64,000 bases of DNA from Thermophilibacter provencensis (GCF_030372065.1 NZ_JAUDEA010000007.1:58939-122938); one strand, 5' to 3'. Positions 1 to 8,479 are shown, counted from the first letter of the stretch. The notes: generated by a model from the letters alone, not told the origin. A program made the numbers and translations.

Positions 1-255
1 GTCTTCTCAGAGCTCGGCTTTTGCTCGGTGACGGGCTTTGGGGACGGCCGGCGCATCGAGATGGCCCCCTCCCCGGCACGCATGGAGCTCACGAGCTCTG
101 CCTGCTACCTCGAGGGGCTTCACCTCCAGGAGGCGTTTGCCGAGTTCTGCCGCTGGGCGCTCAGCATGAGCGCCGAGGACCTTCTCGCCCGGCTCAACCG
201 CCCCATAACGCCGAACTTCGGTATCATCGTGCGAGAGGGGAAGGAGCAGCAATGA
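1..255 (+). CDS. C-terminal part of a RecJ-like single-strand exonuclease (5' end outside the window)
   Basis: The frame is open from the first base and ends at TGA 253-255, so only the last 84 residues are visible. The fragment reads as a small beta/alpha tail (FSELGFCSV ... PSPARMEL ... YLEGLHLQEAF ... LNRPITP). This resembles the C-terminal domain of actinobacterial RecJ, which degrades single-stranded DNA 5' to 3' in repair. The stop codon overlaps the relA start (ATGA), so the two genes are probably translated together. No catalytic motif lies inside the window, so the assignment rests on remembered family style and on recJ often preceding relA. It could be another protein. Confidence 0.45.
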   Translation, partial: VFSELGFCSVTGFGDGRRIEMAPSPARMELTSSACYLEGLHLQEAFAEFCRWALSMSAEDLLARLNRPITPNFGIIVREGKEQQ

Positions 256-2639
256 GCGAACCCGAGAAGAGCGCCACGAGCGAGGCACTGCCGCAGGCCG
301 CGCAGCCGGCTGCCAAGCCCAAGAAGCAGGTGCCCGGTGCCGCCAACTACCGGCTGCTCCAGTCCGCCTGCGAGGCGTATCTCGACGAGGAGGGCCGCGA
401 GAAGGTCGACCGTGCGTATCGCTTTGCCGCGGACTACCATCGCGACCAGCGCCGCCGCTCCGGCGAGCCCTATGTCAACCATCCCGTTGAGGTTGCCCTC
501 ATCCTCGCGCACGACCTGCGCATGGATGAGGACACCATCTGCGCGGCGCTCCTGCACGACACGGTGGAGGACACCCCCGCGACCAAGGACGAGCTGGCGC
601 AGCTCTTTGGCCCCACGGTGGCCGACCTCGTGGACGGCGTGACCAAGCTCACCTCCATCCAGGTGAGCTCGATGGACGCCAAGCAGGCCTGGAACCTCCG
701 CAAGATGTTTCTCGCCATGAGCCGTGACATCCGCGTGGTCATCATTAAGCTCGCCGACCGCCTGCACAACATGCGCACCCTCGCGGCGCTGCCGCCTGAC
801 CGCCGCGTCTTCAAGGCGCGCGAGACCATGGACGTCTACGCGCCGCTGGCCGATCGCCTAGGCATCTCGTCAATCAAGTGGGAGCTCGAGGACCTGGCCT
901 TCTTCTGGCTTGAGCCCGAGGAGTACCAGCGCGTGGCGCGCATGGTGCAGGACTCCCGCGCGCAGCGCGAGGACGACACGGACGCCGCCATCAAGACGCT
1001 CGACGACGAGCTCAAGGCCGCCGGCCTCAAGGACTACCAGATCACGGGCCGTCCCAAGCACCTCTGGAGCATCTACCAGAAGATGACGCGCAAGGGGCGC
1101 GAGTTCTCTGACATCTACGACCTCATCGCTCTGCGCGTGATCACGCAGACGGTGGGGGACTGCTATTCCGCGCTCGGCGCCGTCCACTCCCTGTGGAACC
1201 CGCTGCCCGGCCGCTTCAAGGACTACATCGCCACGCCCAAGGCAAACCTCTACCAGAGCCTTCACACCACGGTGGTGGGGCCCGACGGCAAGCCCATAGA
1301 GATCCAGATTCGCACGGTCGAGATGCACGAGGCCTCCGAGTACGGCATCGCCGCGCACTGGCTCTACAAGAAGGAGGGCAACTCTCGCGGCCGCATGAGC
1401 GCCGAGGACCGCGCCATCGACTCCACGATCAACTGGATCCGCAAGACCCTCGACTGGGCCACCGAGGACGACATCGACGACCCGCACGAGTTTCTCGACA
1501 ACCTGCGCGTGGATCTCTTCGAGCACGAGATCTTTGTCTTCACGCCCAAGGGCGAGGTCATGAGCCTGCGTCGCGACGCAACCCCGCTCGACTTTGCCTA
1601 TGCCGTCCACACCGAGGTGGGCAACCACTGCGTGGGCGCCAAGGTCAACGGCTCGGTGGTGCCGCTGTCCTACAAGCTCAACATGGGCGACCGCGTGGAG
1701 ATTCTCACCAACAAGAACGCCAAGCCGAGCCGCGACTGGATGAGCCTCGTTGCCATGCCCTCCACGCGCGCCAAGATCCGCAAGTTCTTCTCCACGCAGA
1801 ACAGAAACGACGACGCCGAGGCCGGGCGTACCGAGCTTGCCCACGAGCTGCGCAAGCGCGGCTATGGCATATCGACGCGCCGCACCGTGAAGGCCATCGA
1901 GCGCGTGTGCGAGAGCTTTGAGCTGCGCGGGCCGGACGACCTCTTTGCGAGCATCCATACGGGCAAGGTCTCTGTGAAGCAGGCGGCCAACCGCATCGGC
2001 GAGATTCTCGAGGAGGGCTCGCCCGAGCAGCTGGCCGCCGCAGCGGCCGAGGCCGAGAGGCGCGCCGAGCACGAGCGTGCCATGGCGAGCGGCAGCACGC
2101 CCGTCATGAAGTCCTATGCGCTCACGCAGGCCGCGCGCGGCAAGCGCAAGCGCTCTAACTGCGGCGTGGTGGTGAAGGGAGACCCGGACCTTCTCGTGCA
2201 CCTGGCGCACTGCTGCAACCCGGTTGCGGGAGACGAGATCGTGGGCTTCATCACGCGTGGGCGCGGCGTCTCCGTGCACCGCGCCAACTGCCCCAACGTT
2301 GCCGACCTCCAGCGCAACCCCGGCCGCATGATCGAGGTGGCGTGGGACACCTCGGGCGCTACGGAGTTTCGGGTGGAGATTGTGGTGGAGGCCACGGACC
2401 GCATGGGCCTGCTCAAGGACATCACCGTGGCCATCGGGGACGCCGGTGCCAACATCCTCTCTGCGGCCACGCAGACGAGCTCCTCGGGCGTGGCGCGCCT
2501 GCGCTTCCTCGTGGCAATCTCGGACGCGAGCCTGCTCGACGCCCTTCTCGCCACCGTGAGCCGGGTGCCGTCCGTCTACGACGCGCGCCGCATTATGCCC
2601 GGCGAGGGCGCCAACCAGATGAAGCGCCGCGTGAAGTGA
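252..2639 (+). CDS. relA: Bifunctional (p)ppGpp synthetase/hydrolase (RelA/SpoT homologue)
   Basis: A 795-residue long RSH protein that makes and degrades the stringent-response alarmone (p)ppGpp. The HD hydrolase domain is present (NHPVEVA near residue 76, H102-D103 in HDTVED). The synthetase domain carries R321-F-K-D324, the RXKD form typical of bifunctional enzymes rather than the EXDD form of synthetase-only RelA. TGS (DLFEHEIFVFTPKG) and a C-terminal ACT domain (TDRMGLLKDITVAIGDAGAN) follow. ATG 252 is chosen because AAGGAG lies just upstream and the ATG overlaps the preceding TGA. The first 30 residues are a variable, low-complexity extension. Confidence 0.95.
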   Translation: MSEPEKSATSEALPQAAQPAAKPKKQVPGAANYRLLQSACEAYLDEEGREKVDRAYRFAADYHRDQRRRSGEPYVNHPVEVALILAHDLRMDEDTICAALLHDTVEDTPATKDELAQLFGPTVADLVDGVTKLTSIQVSSMDAKQAWNLRKMFLAMSRDIRVVIIKLADRLHNMRTLAALPPDRRVFKARETMDVYAPLADRLGISSIKWELEDLAFFWLEPEEYQRVARMVQDSRAQREDDTDAAIKTLDDELKAAGLKDYQITGRPKHLWSIYQKMTRKGREFSDIYDLIALRVITQTVGDCYSALGAVHSLWNPLPGRFKDYIATPKANLYQSLHTTVVGPDGKPIEIQIRTVEMHEASEYGIAAHWLYKKEGNSRGRMSAEDRAIDSTINWIRKTLDWATEDDIDDPHEFLDNLRVDLFEHEIFVFTPKGEVMSLRRDATPLDFAYAVHTEVGNHCVGAKVNGSVVPLSYKLNMGDRVEILTNKNAKPSRDWMSLVAMPSTRAKIRKFFSTQNRNDDAEAGRTELAHELRKRGYGISTRRTVKAIERVCESFELRGPDDLFASIHTGKVSVKQAANRIGEILEEGSPEQLAAAAAEAERRAEHERAMASGSTPVMKSYALTQAARGKRKRSNCGVVVKGDPDLLVHLAHCCNPVAGDEIVGFITRGRGVSVHRANCPNVADLQRNPGRMIEVAWDTSGATEFRVEIVVEATDRMGLLKDITVAIGDAGANILSAATQTSSSGVARLRFLVAISDASLLDALLATVSRVPSVYDARRIMPGEGANQMKRRVK

Positions 2640-2684
2640 CTCTAGGGGGACAGACGCCCCTTGATTCACCTTGGAGGAGAGACG

Positions 2685-3320
2685 ATGGACGAGAAGAGAG
2701 ACGAGCTGCGGCGCTACGTGGTGACGCCGCTCGCAACCAACTGCTATGCCTATGTGAGCGCGGGGGAGTGCCTGGTCATTGACCCCGGCGGCTCCGGGGA
2801 GCAGGTGGCGGGGCACCTGGGCGACGTGTGCGTCGTCTGCGTCGCTGCCACGCACGGCCATGGCGACCACGTGGGCGGCGTGGCCGCGCTCGTGAGCGCC
2901 ACCGGCGCCCCCTTCGCCATCCACGCCGCGGACGCCGCGCTCGCCGCGCGGGCGGGCCAGATGAGCGAGGTCGGCCGCTCCTATGACGACGACGCCCCGG
3001 CCCCGGACCGCACGCTCTCCGAGGGAGACGTCATCGCCGTGGGCACCGCCACGTTCACCGTCATGGAGACGCCGGGGCACACCCCGGGCGGCATCGTGCT
3101 CGTGGGCGGCGGCAGCGCCGAGGGCGTCGCCTTCGTGGGCGACACGCTCTTCCCGGGAAGCCACGGCCGCACGGACCTTTCCGGCGGCGACGAGCCCACG
3201 ATCATGGCCTCGCTCGCGCGCATGGCGGACGAGATTGCGCCCGAGACCGCGCTGCTCTGCGGGCACGGCCCTGCCACGACGATGGCGCGGGAGCTCACGC
3301 AGAACCCCTTCCTGCGGTAG
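2685..3320 (+). CDS. Metallo-beta-lactamase-fold hydrolase (glyoxalase II-like)
   Basis: A 211-residue protein with the metal site H57-G-H59-G-D61-H62 (THGHGDHVGG), a second cluster near ETPGHTPGG, then GDTLFPGSHGRTD and a final CGHGP. This is the pattern of small YcbL/GloB-type hydrolases, which bind two metal ions and cleave thioesters. The substrate cannot be read from the sequence. The start at 2685 follows GGAGGAGA at good spacing. It lies 45 bp after relA in the same direction and may be co-transcribed, an arrangement I recall from many Gram-positive genomes. Confidence 0.85.
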   Translation: MDEKRDELRRYVVTPLATNCYAYVSAGECLVIDPGGSGEQVAGHLGDVCVVCVAATHGHGDHVGGVAALVSATGAPFAIHAADAALAARAGQMSEVGRSYDDDAPAPDRTLSEGDVIAVGTATFTVMETPGHTPGGIVLVGGGSAEGVAFVGDTLFPGSHGRTDLSGGDEPTIMASLARMADEIAPETALLCGHGPATTMARELTQNPFLR

Positions 3321-3361
3321 TGACCGCTTCCCGCGCCGCCGTACCTTTGCGCGATACATGC

Positions 3362-3390
3362 TTTACAGGGCGCATCGCACGCGATACGCT
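3362..3390 (+). promoter_or_regulatory. Likely promoter of the toxin-antitoxin operon
   Basis: TTTACA (3362-3367) and TACGCT (3385-3390) are separated by 17 bp, 24 bp before the antitoxin start. GCGATAC occurs twice around it (GCGCGATACATG and ACGCGATACGCT) and GATACGCTATC is a small palindrome over the -10. These are plausible sites for autoregulation by the RelB-type antitoxin, which is inferred. Confidence 0.4.
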
Positions 3391-3413
3391 ATCAGCGACG
3401 AAAGGGGACCACG

Positions 3414-3797
3414 ATGGCAGCTACCATGACGGTGCAGGTCAACGCCCGCATAGACGCCGAGCTCAAGCGCGAGGGCGACGCCGCGCTCGCTGCCGCCGGC
3501 CTCACGCCCACCCAGGCGGTTCGTGCGCTCTGGGAGCTGGCGACGCACCTTAAAGAGTCTCCGGGCCAGCTCCGCGCGGCGCTCCTCCCCGACGAGCGGC
3601 AGCGAGAGCAGGCCGCGCGCGACAAGGAGATCCAGCGCAAGCTCAAGTTGGTCAAGGAGGGTGCCAGCCTGATGGAGCGCTCCTACTGCTCAAACGGGCT
3701 TCCGTGGCCTCCGCCTACCTCCGAGTTGAGCTATGACGAGCTCAAGGAGCTTGCCTACAGGGAGCGCTCTGGCGAGGAGATGGGGTGGACCGAGTGA
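3414..3797 (+). CDS. RelB/DinJ-type antitoxin
   Basis: A 127-residue protein. The first 60 residues (MTVQVNARIDAELKREGDAA ... GLTPTQAVRALWELA) match the ribbon-helix-helix DNA-binding part of RelB/DinJ antitoxins. The rest is charged and helical and would wrap the toxin. ATG 3414 follows AAAGGGGA. A second ATG at 3426 is possible. The stop overlaps the next start by 4 bases (GTGA), the usual coupling of antitoxin and toxin. The partner is a PIN protein rather than RelE, so this is a mixed pair. Expected role: bind and neutralise the toxin and repress its own promoter. Confidence 0.8.
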   Translation: MAATMTVQVNARIDAELKREGDAALAAAGLTPTQAVRALWELATHLKESPGQLRAALLPDERQREQAARDKEIQRKLKLVKEGASLMERSYCSNGLPWPPPTSELSYDELKELAYRERSGEEMGWTE

Positions 3798-4285
3798 GCG
3801 CGCGGAAGATTCTTCTCGACACGAACGCCTGGGTTGACTACTTCGATGGCGGTCGCCCCAGTCACGAGAAGATGCTCGCGCTGGTTAATCGGGCGCTAGG
3901 ACTCGGAGCCAGCCTGCTCTACTCCGTACCCTCCGCAAAGGACATCTTCTACCTCATGAGCAGCGTCTATAAGAGCGATTATCGTAGGGAACATGCCGGC
4001 GTGCTCTCCCATGCTGCCGCTGCGGCGGCGGCCGAGATGGCCTGGGGGTGCGTAGACAACATGTGCGAGATCGCGACCGCGGTGGGATGCGACCAGGCGG
4101 ATGTGTGGCTCGCCCGCAAGCGCAAGCGCCTCCATCGAGACTTTGAGGACAACCTCGTCCTCTCGGCGGCGGACCGCGCGAAGGCGGACCTTCTCGTCAC
4201 CAACGACGACCAGCTGCGCCGTCACGCGCCCGTCGCGGCGATGAGCGTGGCTGACGCCCTTTCCTATTTGGAGAGCTTGGACTAG
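3794..4285 (+). CDS. PIN-domain toxin (VapC-like ribonuclease)
   Basis: 163 residues from GTG 3794, which overlaps the antitoxin stop; GTG 3785 is an alternative. The N-terminus LLDTNAWVDYF carries the first PIN aspartate (D9). The second acidic cluster is HRDFEDNLVLSAADRAKADLLVTNDD, with the DFED core typical of VapC toxins, which cut tRNA or rRNA with Mg2+. No RelE features are present. It ends about 60 bp before tRNA-Leu, a common toxin-antitoxin location. Confidence 0.8.
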   Translation: MSARKILLDTNAWVDYFDGGRPSHEKMLALVNRALGLGASLLYSVPSAKDIFYLMSSVYKSDYRREHAGVLSHAAAAAAAEMAWGCVDNMCEIATAVGCDQADVWLARKRKRLHRDFEDNLVLSAADRAKADLLVTNDDQLRRHAPVAAMSVADALSYLESLD

Positions 4286-4345
4286 CCGCGTCGTCCTTCT
4301 CGCCCGCGCTCTGGTATAGTCGTTCTGCCGGCGAGAGCCGCCCAG

Positions 4346-4429
4346 GCCCGAGTGGCGGAATGGCAGACGCGGCGGTCTCAAAAACCGCTGAGGAAACTCG
4401 TGTGGGTTCGAGTCCCACCTCGGGCACCA
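4346..4429 (+). tRNA. tRNA-Leu (anticodon CAA)
   Basis: Acceptor arms GCCCGAG (4346-4352) and CTCGGGC (4419-4425) pair, and ACCA is encoded. The anticodon stem GCGGT/ACCGC encloses loop CTCAAAA, giving CAA. A long variable arm (GAGGAAACTC) is typical of class II tRNAs, and the T arm contains GGTTCGAGTCC. A -10-like TATAGT lies at 4315-4320. Confidence 0.97.
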
Positions 4430-4441
4430 GATTTTCCTGCT

Positions 4442-4465
4442 GGCGAGAAGCGCGTTCTTCTCGCC
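4442..4465 (+). terminator. Inverted pair of the CTTCTCG motif after tRNA-Leu
   Basis: GGCGAGAA (4442-4449) and TTCTCGCC (4458-4465) form an 8-bp stem with an 8-nt loop, 12 bases after the tRNA. There is no T run, so termination here is only suggested. The arms are the dispersed motif discussed in the findings. Confidence 0.4.
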
Positions 4466-4536
4466 GCCGCGCCCCACGCGCTACTCGGGATTCGTAGCGG
4501 GCCCGTGCACGCCGGCTGCGCCCCGCTCCGTTTGGG

Positions 4537-4560
4537 TATAGTGTCAGCGTACGCAGACAC
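4537..4560 (+). promoter_or_regulatory. Ferritin promoter -10 with overlapping palindromic operator
   Basis: TATAGT (4537-4542) lies 36 bp before the ferritin start. A 20-bp near-perfect palindrome, GTGTC-A-GCGTACGC-A-GACAC, fills 4541-4560, over the expected transcription start. An iron-responsive repressor (Fur/DtxR type) is a reasonable candidate to bind it, but the sequence does not match a known box that I can quote. Confidence 0.45.
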
Positions 4561-4578
4561 CCAAGGAAAGGAAGCAAT

Positions 4579-5097
4579 ATGGCACTTACGAGCGAGGTCA
4601 CATCCGTCCTCAACGAGCAGATCAACAAGGAGATGTACTCCGCCTATCTCTACCTCACCTTTGCCGACTACTACGAGGACCGCGGCCTGAAGGGCTTTGC
4701 CAACTGGTACGAGATTCAGGCCAAGGAGGAGATGGACCACGCGCTGGCCATCCGCCGCTACCTCCTCGACAACGACTTCAAGCCCACGATGGAGGCCATC
4801 GCCAAGCCCGACAAGACCTTCGAGAACGACCTCGCGCCGCTCGAGGCGGGCCTCGAGCACGAGGAGTACGTCACGAGTCTCATCCACCACTGCTACGAGG
4901 TGGCCCACGAGGCGCACGACGTCCGCACGATGAAGTTCCTGGACTGGTTTGTCTCCGAGCAGGGCGAGGAGGAGACCAACGCGCGCGACATGATTACCAA
5001 CATGAAGCTCTTTGGCTGCGACCCCAAGGGCCTCTACGACCTTGACCGCGAGTATCAGGCTCGCACCTACGTCCAGTCCGCCTCCCTCAACCTCTAA
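4579..5097 (+). CDS. ftnA: Ferritin (non-haem iron-storage protein)
   Basis: 172 residues, the usual length of bacterial ferritins. The ferroxidase residues are visible: E18 in NKEMYSAY, E51 and H54 in KEEMDHA, then E in LEHEEYV and the SEQGEEE segment. It would form a 24-subunit shell that oxidises and stores iron in the cytoplasm. AAGGAAAGGAAG precedes the ATG. The gene stands alone with its own promoter, and a family B palindrome starts 4 bases after the stop. Confidence 0.95.
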   Translation: MALTSEVTSVLNEQINKEMYSAYLYLTFADYYEDRGLKGFANWYEIQAKEEMDHALAIRRYLLDNDFKPTMEAIAKPDKTFENDLAPLEAGLEHEEYVTSLIHHCYEVAHEAHDVRTMKFLDWFVSEQGEEETNARDMITNMKLFGCDPKGLYDLDREYQARTYVQSASLNL

Positions 5098-5100
5098 TGA

Positions 5101-5157
5101 TGACAAAGGTGACAGGGTAGACTGTCATCATGACAAACTACCCTGTCACCTTTGTCA
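5101..5157. repeat. Family B palindrome, copy B1
   Basis: TGACAAAGGTGACAGGGTAG (5101-5120) is repeated inverted without mismatch at 5138-5157. The centre TGTCATCATGACA continues the symmetry, so 57 bp form a palindrome with two mismatched pairs. It follows the ferritin stop directly and could act as a transcript-end hairpin. Related copies are at 33729, 44592 and 52738. Confidence 0.9.
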
Positions 5158-5205
5158 GCCTTTGTCATCAATGCCGTGTGAAGAAAATCTGGCGAGAAAA
5201 ACCTG

Positions 5206-5234
5206 TTGCCCGTACAGCACGGCCGTGCTATTCT
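5206..5234 (+). promoter_or_regulatory. Promoter of the infC-rpmI-rplT operon
   Basis: TTGCCC (5206-5211) and TATTCT (5229-5234) are separated by 17 bp. A start near 5241 gives a 5' leader of about 185 nt before infC. Confidence 0.55.
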
Positions 5235-5350
5235 GCTCCAGTGTGCTTTTTGCGAAGTGGGATCGAACTTGGGTCCCCACCTGAACGGCGCCCCCCGAGG
5301 CAGCTGTCTGGTTGGACAACGTAGCTCTTCTCGCCACGCGCGAGCGATGT

Positions 5351-5388
5351 CTCCCGGATGCTGACTCATGGTGCCGGGAGCTTTTTCT
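5351..5388 (+). terminator. Attenuator hairpin in the infC leader
   Basis: CTCCCGG (5351-5357) pairs with CCGGGAG (5374-5380) and is followed by CTTTTTCT, an intrinsic terminator 38 bp before the infC start. Leaders of infC-rpmI-rplT operons in other Gram-positive bacteria are controlled by L20 or IF3 feedback, so premature termination here is likely. An earlier hairpin GTGGG/CCCAC (5257-5261/5276-5280) may be part of the sensor. The feedback ligand is inferred. Confidence 0.6.
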
Positions 5389-5425
5389 ATGCGGCAACAG
5401 CCGCGACGAGAGGAAGGTGTAGAAG

Positions 5426-5998
5426 ATAGCCAGGAAAGACGGTCCTCGCATCAACGAGGAGATCACTTCACGCACGTGTCGCCTGATTGGCGCTGACGGC
5501 TCCCAGATGGGCCTCTTCGGCGTGCGCGATGCCCTCCGCATCGCCAACGACCAGGGTCTCGACCTCGTGGAGATTGCGCCCAACGCGGAGCCTCCCGTCT
5601 GCAAGATGCTCGACTACAAGAAGTTCAAGTACGAGCAGGACCGCAAGGCCAAGGCCGCTCGCAAGAACCAGGCCAAGGTCGAGATCAAGGAGATGAAGTT
5701 CCGTCCCAAGATTGACGTGGGTGACTACGAGACCAAGAAGGGTCACGTCGTCCGCTTCCTCAAGAAGGGCGCCCGCGTCAAGATCACGATCATGTTCCGC
5801 GGCCGCGAGATGGCCCACCCGGAGCAGGGGCGCATGGTGCTTGATCGCCTGGCTGAGGACCTCAAGGACGTCGCGACGGTCGAGCAGAAGCCGCTCATGG
5901 AAGGCCGCAACATGCACATGACCATCGTCCCGATCAAGGGCGCCTTTGACAAGAAGGCTGATGGGGACGGGGATGTCACCACGGAGAAGGAGAACTAG
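5426..5998 (+). CDS. infC: Translation initiation factor IF-3, with ATA start codon
   Basis: 190 residues. IF-3 binds the 30S subunit and enforces correct start-codon choice. The N-terminal homology begins at [12 protein letters not shown], and the only possible start is ATA at 5426: an in-frame TAG lies at 5420-5422 and AGGAAGGTG (5411-5419) is well placed. Rare starts (AUU, AUC, AUA) are characteristic of infC, because IF-3 discriminates against them and so limits its own synthesis. Domain features include [19 protein letters not shown] (linker) and [14 protein letters not shown] (C domain). rpmI starts one base after the stop. Confidence 0.93.
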   Translation: MARKDGPRINEEITSRTCRLIGADGSQMGLFGVRDALRIANDQGLDLVEIAPNAEPPVCKMLDYKKFKYEQDRKAKAARKNQAKVEIKEMKFRPKIDVGDYETKKGHVVRFLKKGARVKITIMFRGREMAHPEQGRMVLDRLAEDLKDVATVEQKPLMEGRNMHMTIVPIKGAFDKKADGDGDVTTEKEN

Positions 5999-5999
5999 C

Positions 6000-6197
6000 A
6001 TGCCCAAGATGAAGACGCACAAGGGTACGGCCAAGCGTTTCCGCCGCACCGGTTCCGGCAAGATCATGCGCGCCAAGGCGTTCAAGAGCCACATCCTGAC
6101 CAAGAAGTCCCCCAAGCGCATCCGCGGCTTCCGTCAGGAGACCGTGATCTCCGACGCGGACGTCAAGACCGTGTCCCAGCGCATGGGTTCCAAGTAG
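6000..6197 (+). CDS. rpmI: 50S ribosomal protein L35
   Basis: 65 residues, very basic, with the family signature [21 protein letters not shown] and the central [12 protein letters not shown]. Second gene of the infC operon. Confidence 0.97.
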   Translation: MPKMKTHKGTAKRFRRTGSGKIMRAKAFKSHILTKKSPKRIRGFRQETVISDADVKTVSQRMGSK

Positions 6198-6246
6198 GCG
6201 CACGAGCGTCCCTCGATTGAAGTTTTCACCAAGGAGTTGATCAGAT

Positions 6247-6612
6247 ATGGCACGAGTCAAGCGCGCCGTTGCCGGCCGTAAGAAGCGTCAGACGCTCGTC
6301 GAGCGCACCAAGGGTTACTACGGAGTCCGCTCTCGCACCTTCCGTGGCATGAAGGAGCAGGCCCAGCACTCCGGCCAGTACGCCTACCGCGATCGTCGCA
6401 ACAAGAAGCGCGAGTTTCGCGCCCTGTGGATTCAGCGCATCAACGCCGCCGCCCGCGTGAACGGCCTCTCCTACAGCCGCCTCATGCACGGCCTCAAGCT
6501 CGCCGGCGTCGAGCTCGACCGCAAGGTCCTTGCTGAGATCGCCTACAGCGACGAGGCCACCTTCGCCGAGATCGCCGAGGTCGCCAAGAAGGCCCTCGCC
6601 GACGCGGAGTAG
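6247..6612 (+). CDS. rplT: 50S ribosomal protein L20
   Basis: 121 residues with [29 protein letters not shown] and [11 protein letters not shown] motifs. L20 is needed for early 50S assembly and often represses its own operon. AAGGAG precedes ATG 6247. It is the last gene of the operon and is followed by a strong terminator. Confidence 0.97.
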   Translation: MARVKRAVAGRKKRQTLVERTKGYYGVRSRTFRGMKEQAQHSGQYAYRDRRNKKREFRALWIQRINAAARVNGLSYSRLMHGLKLAGVELDRKVLAEIAYSDEATFAEIAEVAKKALADAE

Positions 6613-6613
6613 A

Positions 6614-6642
6614 TGTAACAAAGGGACAGTCCCTTCGTAACA
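6614..6642. repeat. Family E palindrome, copy E1
   Basis: TGTAACAAAGGGAC and GTCCCTTCGTAACA form an inverted repeat just after the rplT stop. Related copies are at 12328 and 57620. Confidence 0.6.
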
Positions 6643-6646
6643 TTTT

Positions 6647-6677
6647 CGCCCCGGGTTCTCGCCCGGGGCGCTTTTTT
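6647..6677 (+). terminator. Intrinsic terminator of the infC operon
   Basis: CGCCCCGGG (6647-6655) pairs perfectly with CCCGGGGCG (6662-6670) and is followed by CTTTTTT. Confidence 0.93.
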
Positions 6678-6681
6678 CTCG

Positions 6682-6732
6682 AGAAACGTCGTGTCATGGG
6701 CGCTTGCATAGCGTCCACGACATGACGTTTCT
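6682..6732. promoter_or_regulatory. Long inverted repeat upstream of the LuxR-type regulator
   Basis: AGAAACGTCGTGTCATGG (6682-6699) and CCACGACATGACGTTTCT (6715-6732) are inverted with only two mismatches and a 15-nt loop. The repeat ends 48 bp before the regulator start. It could be an operator for that regulator or a transcript hairpin. No second copy was seen in the window. Confidence 0.5.
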
Positions 6733-6780
6733 GGCGTCTTTGCCTACGATGGGCGCATCGGATGGAGGAGAGGAGACGCA

Positions 6781-8157
6781 ATGCAGGCGAGAAGATCGGT
6801 CCGGATGGTTCTTTGGGTGCTCTGGGGCGCGGTCCTTGTTGCCGCCCCGGCGGGGACGTACTATCTCAAGTTCTGCTCCCGTCTGAGCGCAATGGGGGTG
6901 TCCGGTGGCATGAGTCCGCTCGACTTTGCGTGGTCGTCCTCCCTGCCGCTCTCTGTGCTCGCGGCTGCGCTGGCCTATGTTGTCGTTGACCGCCTGAGGC
7001 GTCATGCGCGCCCCATTGTCCTGATCGCGACTGTCTGCAGCGTGGCATACGTTGCCTCGCTGTGCATTGAGCTCTCTTTAGTGTATGGCGATGGTGCCCT
7101 GGACTCCGTGCCCTATGGCTTTTATCGGGCTCTCGTGGGCGCCCAATCGGTGCTGCGCTATGCCTCCATGCTCGCCTGGGCGGTGACGGGCGTCTTGTGG
7201 GCAACAGGCTCCTCTGCGAAGGCCGAGAAATACGCTGCGAGCACGCCCTTTGACGAGCTTGCGGCAGCAACGGGCCTCACGGACCGTGAGCGCGACGTTG
7301 CCCAGGGGCTCCTTGCCGGCCACACTCAGGCGCAGATTGCCCAGGCCCTCTCAATCAGCGCCTCCTCCGTGGCCACCTATCGCTCGCGCGCCTGCGAGAA
7401 GCTCGGCATTGCATCGTTGGACGAGTTGGATCCCGTGGTTCCTGCCGATAAGGACGACGTTATCGACGTTGGGTCCCCGCTCGTGCCCGGCCTGTTCGTC
7501 GTGGGGTTTTGCGGTGCCAAGCTGATCGGTCTGCTCGTCACGTCCTTCTCGGCTGCCAATGCGCTCTTTGCCCTGGCGATTCTCGTTCTGCCGCCTGCGA
7601 TAGTCCTGGCTGTCGCACGTGCGCGGAGGCTGCACCCGTGGGCGCGACCGTCCATGACGCCACGGTGCGCGTTTCTCTGCGCTGCGGTGGCGCTTCAGGG
7701 GCTTCTTCTGGGTGGTCTGCCCGGCACAAACTCTCCCGTCATCAGCATCTTTGGCATTGTGAGCATTGACATCAACTGGCTGAACGCCGCTGCGATGGTG
7801 GGATACCCGCTCGGGGTGCTCTGGCTTGCGTCCGCCGCGCTTCTGCCGAGGGACGCGATTTCCGAGGGCCTTCTCGCCGACGAGGACCGTTGCGTTCTCT
7901 ATCTGCGCGGTCGCGGTCTGGGAGAGCTTGAGGCGCATGTGGTGACGTTGATCGCGAGTGGGGCGGGGACGCAGCTGATCTGCGACCAGCTGCATGTTGC
8001 CCCGGGAACGGTGAACGCGTATCGGGCCCGCGCCTACACGCGCCTGGGCGTGCACTCGAGTCGGGAGCTCGCCGAGCTTCTCGCCCGCGACGTAGGCGTT
8101 GTGCCGTCTGCCGGTAAAAACGCACCGTCCGCGGAGAGCTCGGAAACGGGTGCGTAA
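6781..8157 (+). CDS. Membrane-bound regulator with two LuxR-type DNA-binding domains
   Basis: 458 residues in two similar halves. Residues 1-150 hold about four hydrophobic segments, then a LuxR helix-turn-helix (TGLTDRERDVAQGLL ... SSVATYRSRACEKLGI, about 163-212). Residues 238-365 hold about four more hydrophobic segments, then a second, more divergent LuxR domain (ELEAHVVTLIASGAG ... TVNAYRARAYTRLGV, about 380-432). The common coriobacterial form has one membrane domain and one C-terminal HTH, so this looks like an internal duplication. It probably senses a membrane or external signal and controls transcription. The start follows GGAGAGGAG. The target is unknown; the inverted repeat at 6682 is a candidate. 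Confidence 0.8.
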   Translation: MQARRSVRMVLWVLWGAVLVAAPAGTYYLKFCSRLSAMGVSGGMSPLDFAWSSSLPLSVLAAALAYVVVDRLRRHARPIVLIATVCSVAYVASLCIELSLVYGDGALDSVPYGFYRALVGAQSVLRYASMLAWAVTGVLWATGSSAKAEKYAASTPFDELAAATGLTDRERDVAQGLLAGHTQAQIAQALSISASSVATYRSRACEKLGIASLDELDPVVPADKDDVIDVGSPLVPGLFVVGFCGAKLIGLLVTSFSAANALFALAILVLPPAIVLAVARARRLHPWARPSMTPRCAFLCAAVALQGLLLGGLPGTNSPVISIFGIVSIDINWLNAAAMVGYPLGVLWLASAALLPRDAISEGLLADEDRCVLYLRGRGLGELEAHVVTLIASGAGTQLICDQLHVAPGTVNAYRARAYTRLGVHSSRELAELLARDVGVVPSAGKNAPSAESSETGA

Positions 8158-8239
8158 AGTCGGTACAAGCGGGAACAAGAGGAGTAAGCAAGGGCAGCGT
8201 CGCTACCAACCAAGCGACCGTCAGAAGGAGGCGAGTCCA

Positions 8240-8299
8240 GTGAACAGTGAAAATCACGCGCAGTTTGGGCCCGCCGACCGTGCGACCGAGGTCCTATAA
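8240..8299 (+). CDS. Possible 19-residue leader peptide
   Basis: GTG 8240 follows AAGGAGG at ideal spacing and opens a frame of 19 codons (MNSENHAQFGPADRATEVL) ending in TAA. It overlaps the first strand of the structured leader described next, as in translation-coupled attenuation. No run of a single amino acid suggests what it would sense. It may equally be an accidental frame. Confidence 0.35.
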   Translation: MNSENHAQFGPADRATEVL

Positions 8300-8479
8300 C
8301 ATCTTGGGCGAGCGCACTCGCCAACGTTCTCCGAGACGTATCTCGGAACGGACTGATGACAGGAACACTCGAAGCGGGCCCAAGTTCTATATCTCCCAGT
8401 TGTCCATCTTCGATTTTTGACACGGGTGATTCCAAAGTACAAAGAGGCGGGGCGGCGCGATGGGGCGCCGCCCCTTTTT
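8265..8479 (+). promoter_or_regulatory. Structured leader with terminator (riboswitch-like, unidentified)
   Basis: A 10-bp perfect closing helix (TTGGGCCCGC 8265-8274 with GCGGGCCCAA 8374-8383) encloses two hairpins with 4-nt loops: GGCGAG-CGCA-CTCGCC (8307-8322) and CCGAGA-CGTA-TCTCGG (8331-8346). About 65 nt later GGGGCGGCGC (8449-8458) pairs with GCGCCGCCCC (8465-8474) before TTTTT, a strong terminator. The next gene starts at 8561. The arrangement, a junction-type fold followed by a terminator, is that of a riboswitch or attenuator. It matches no class I can name. Confidence 0.5.
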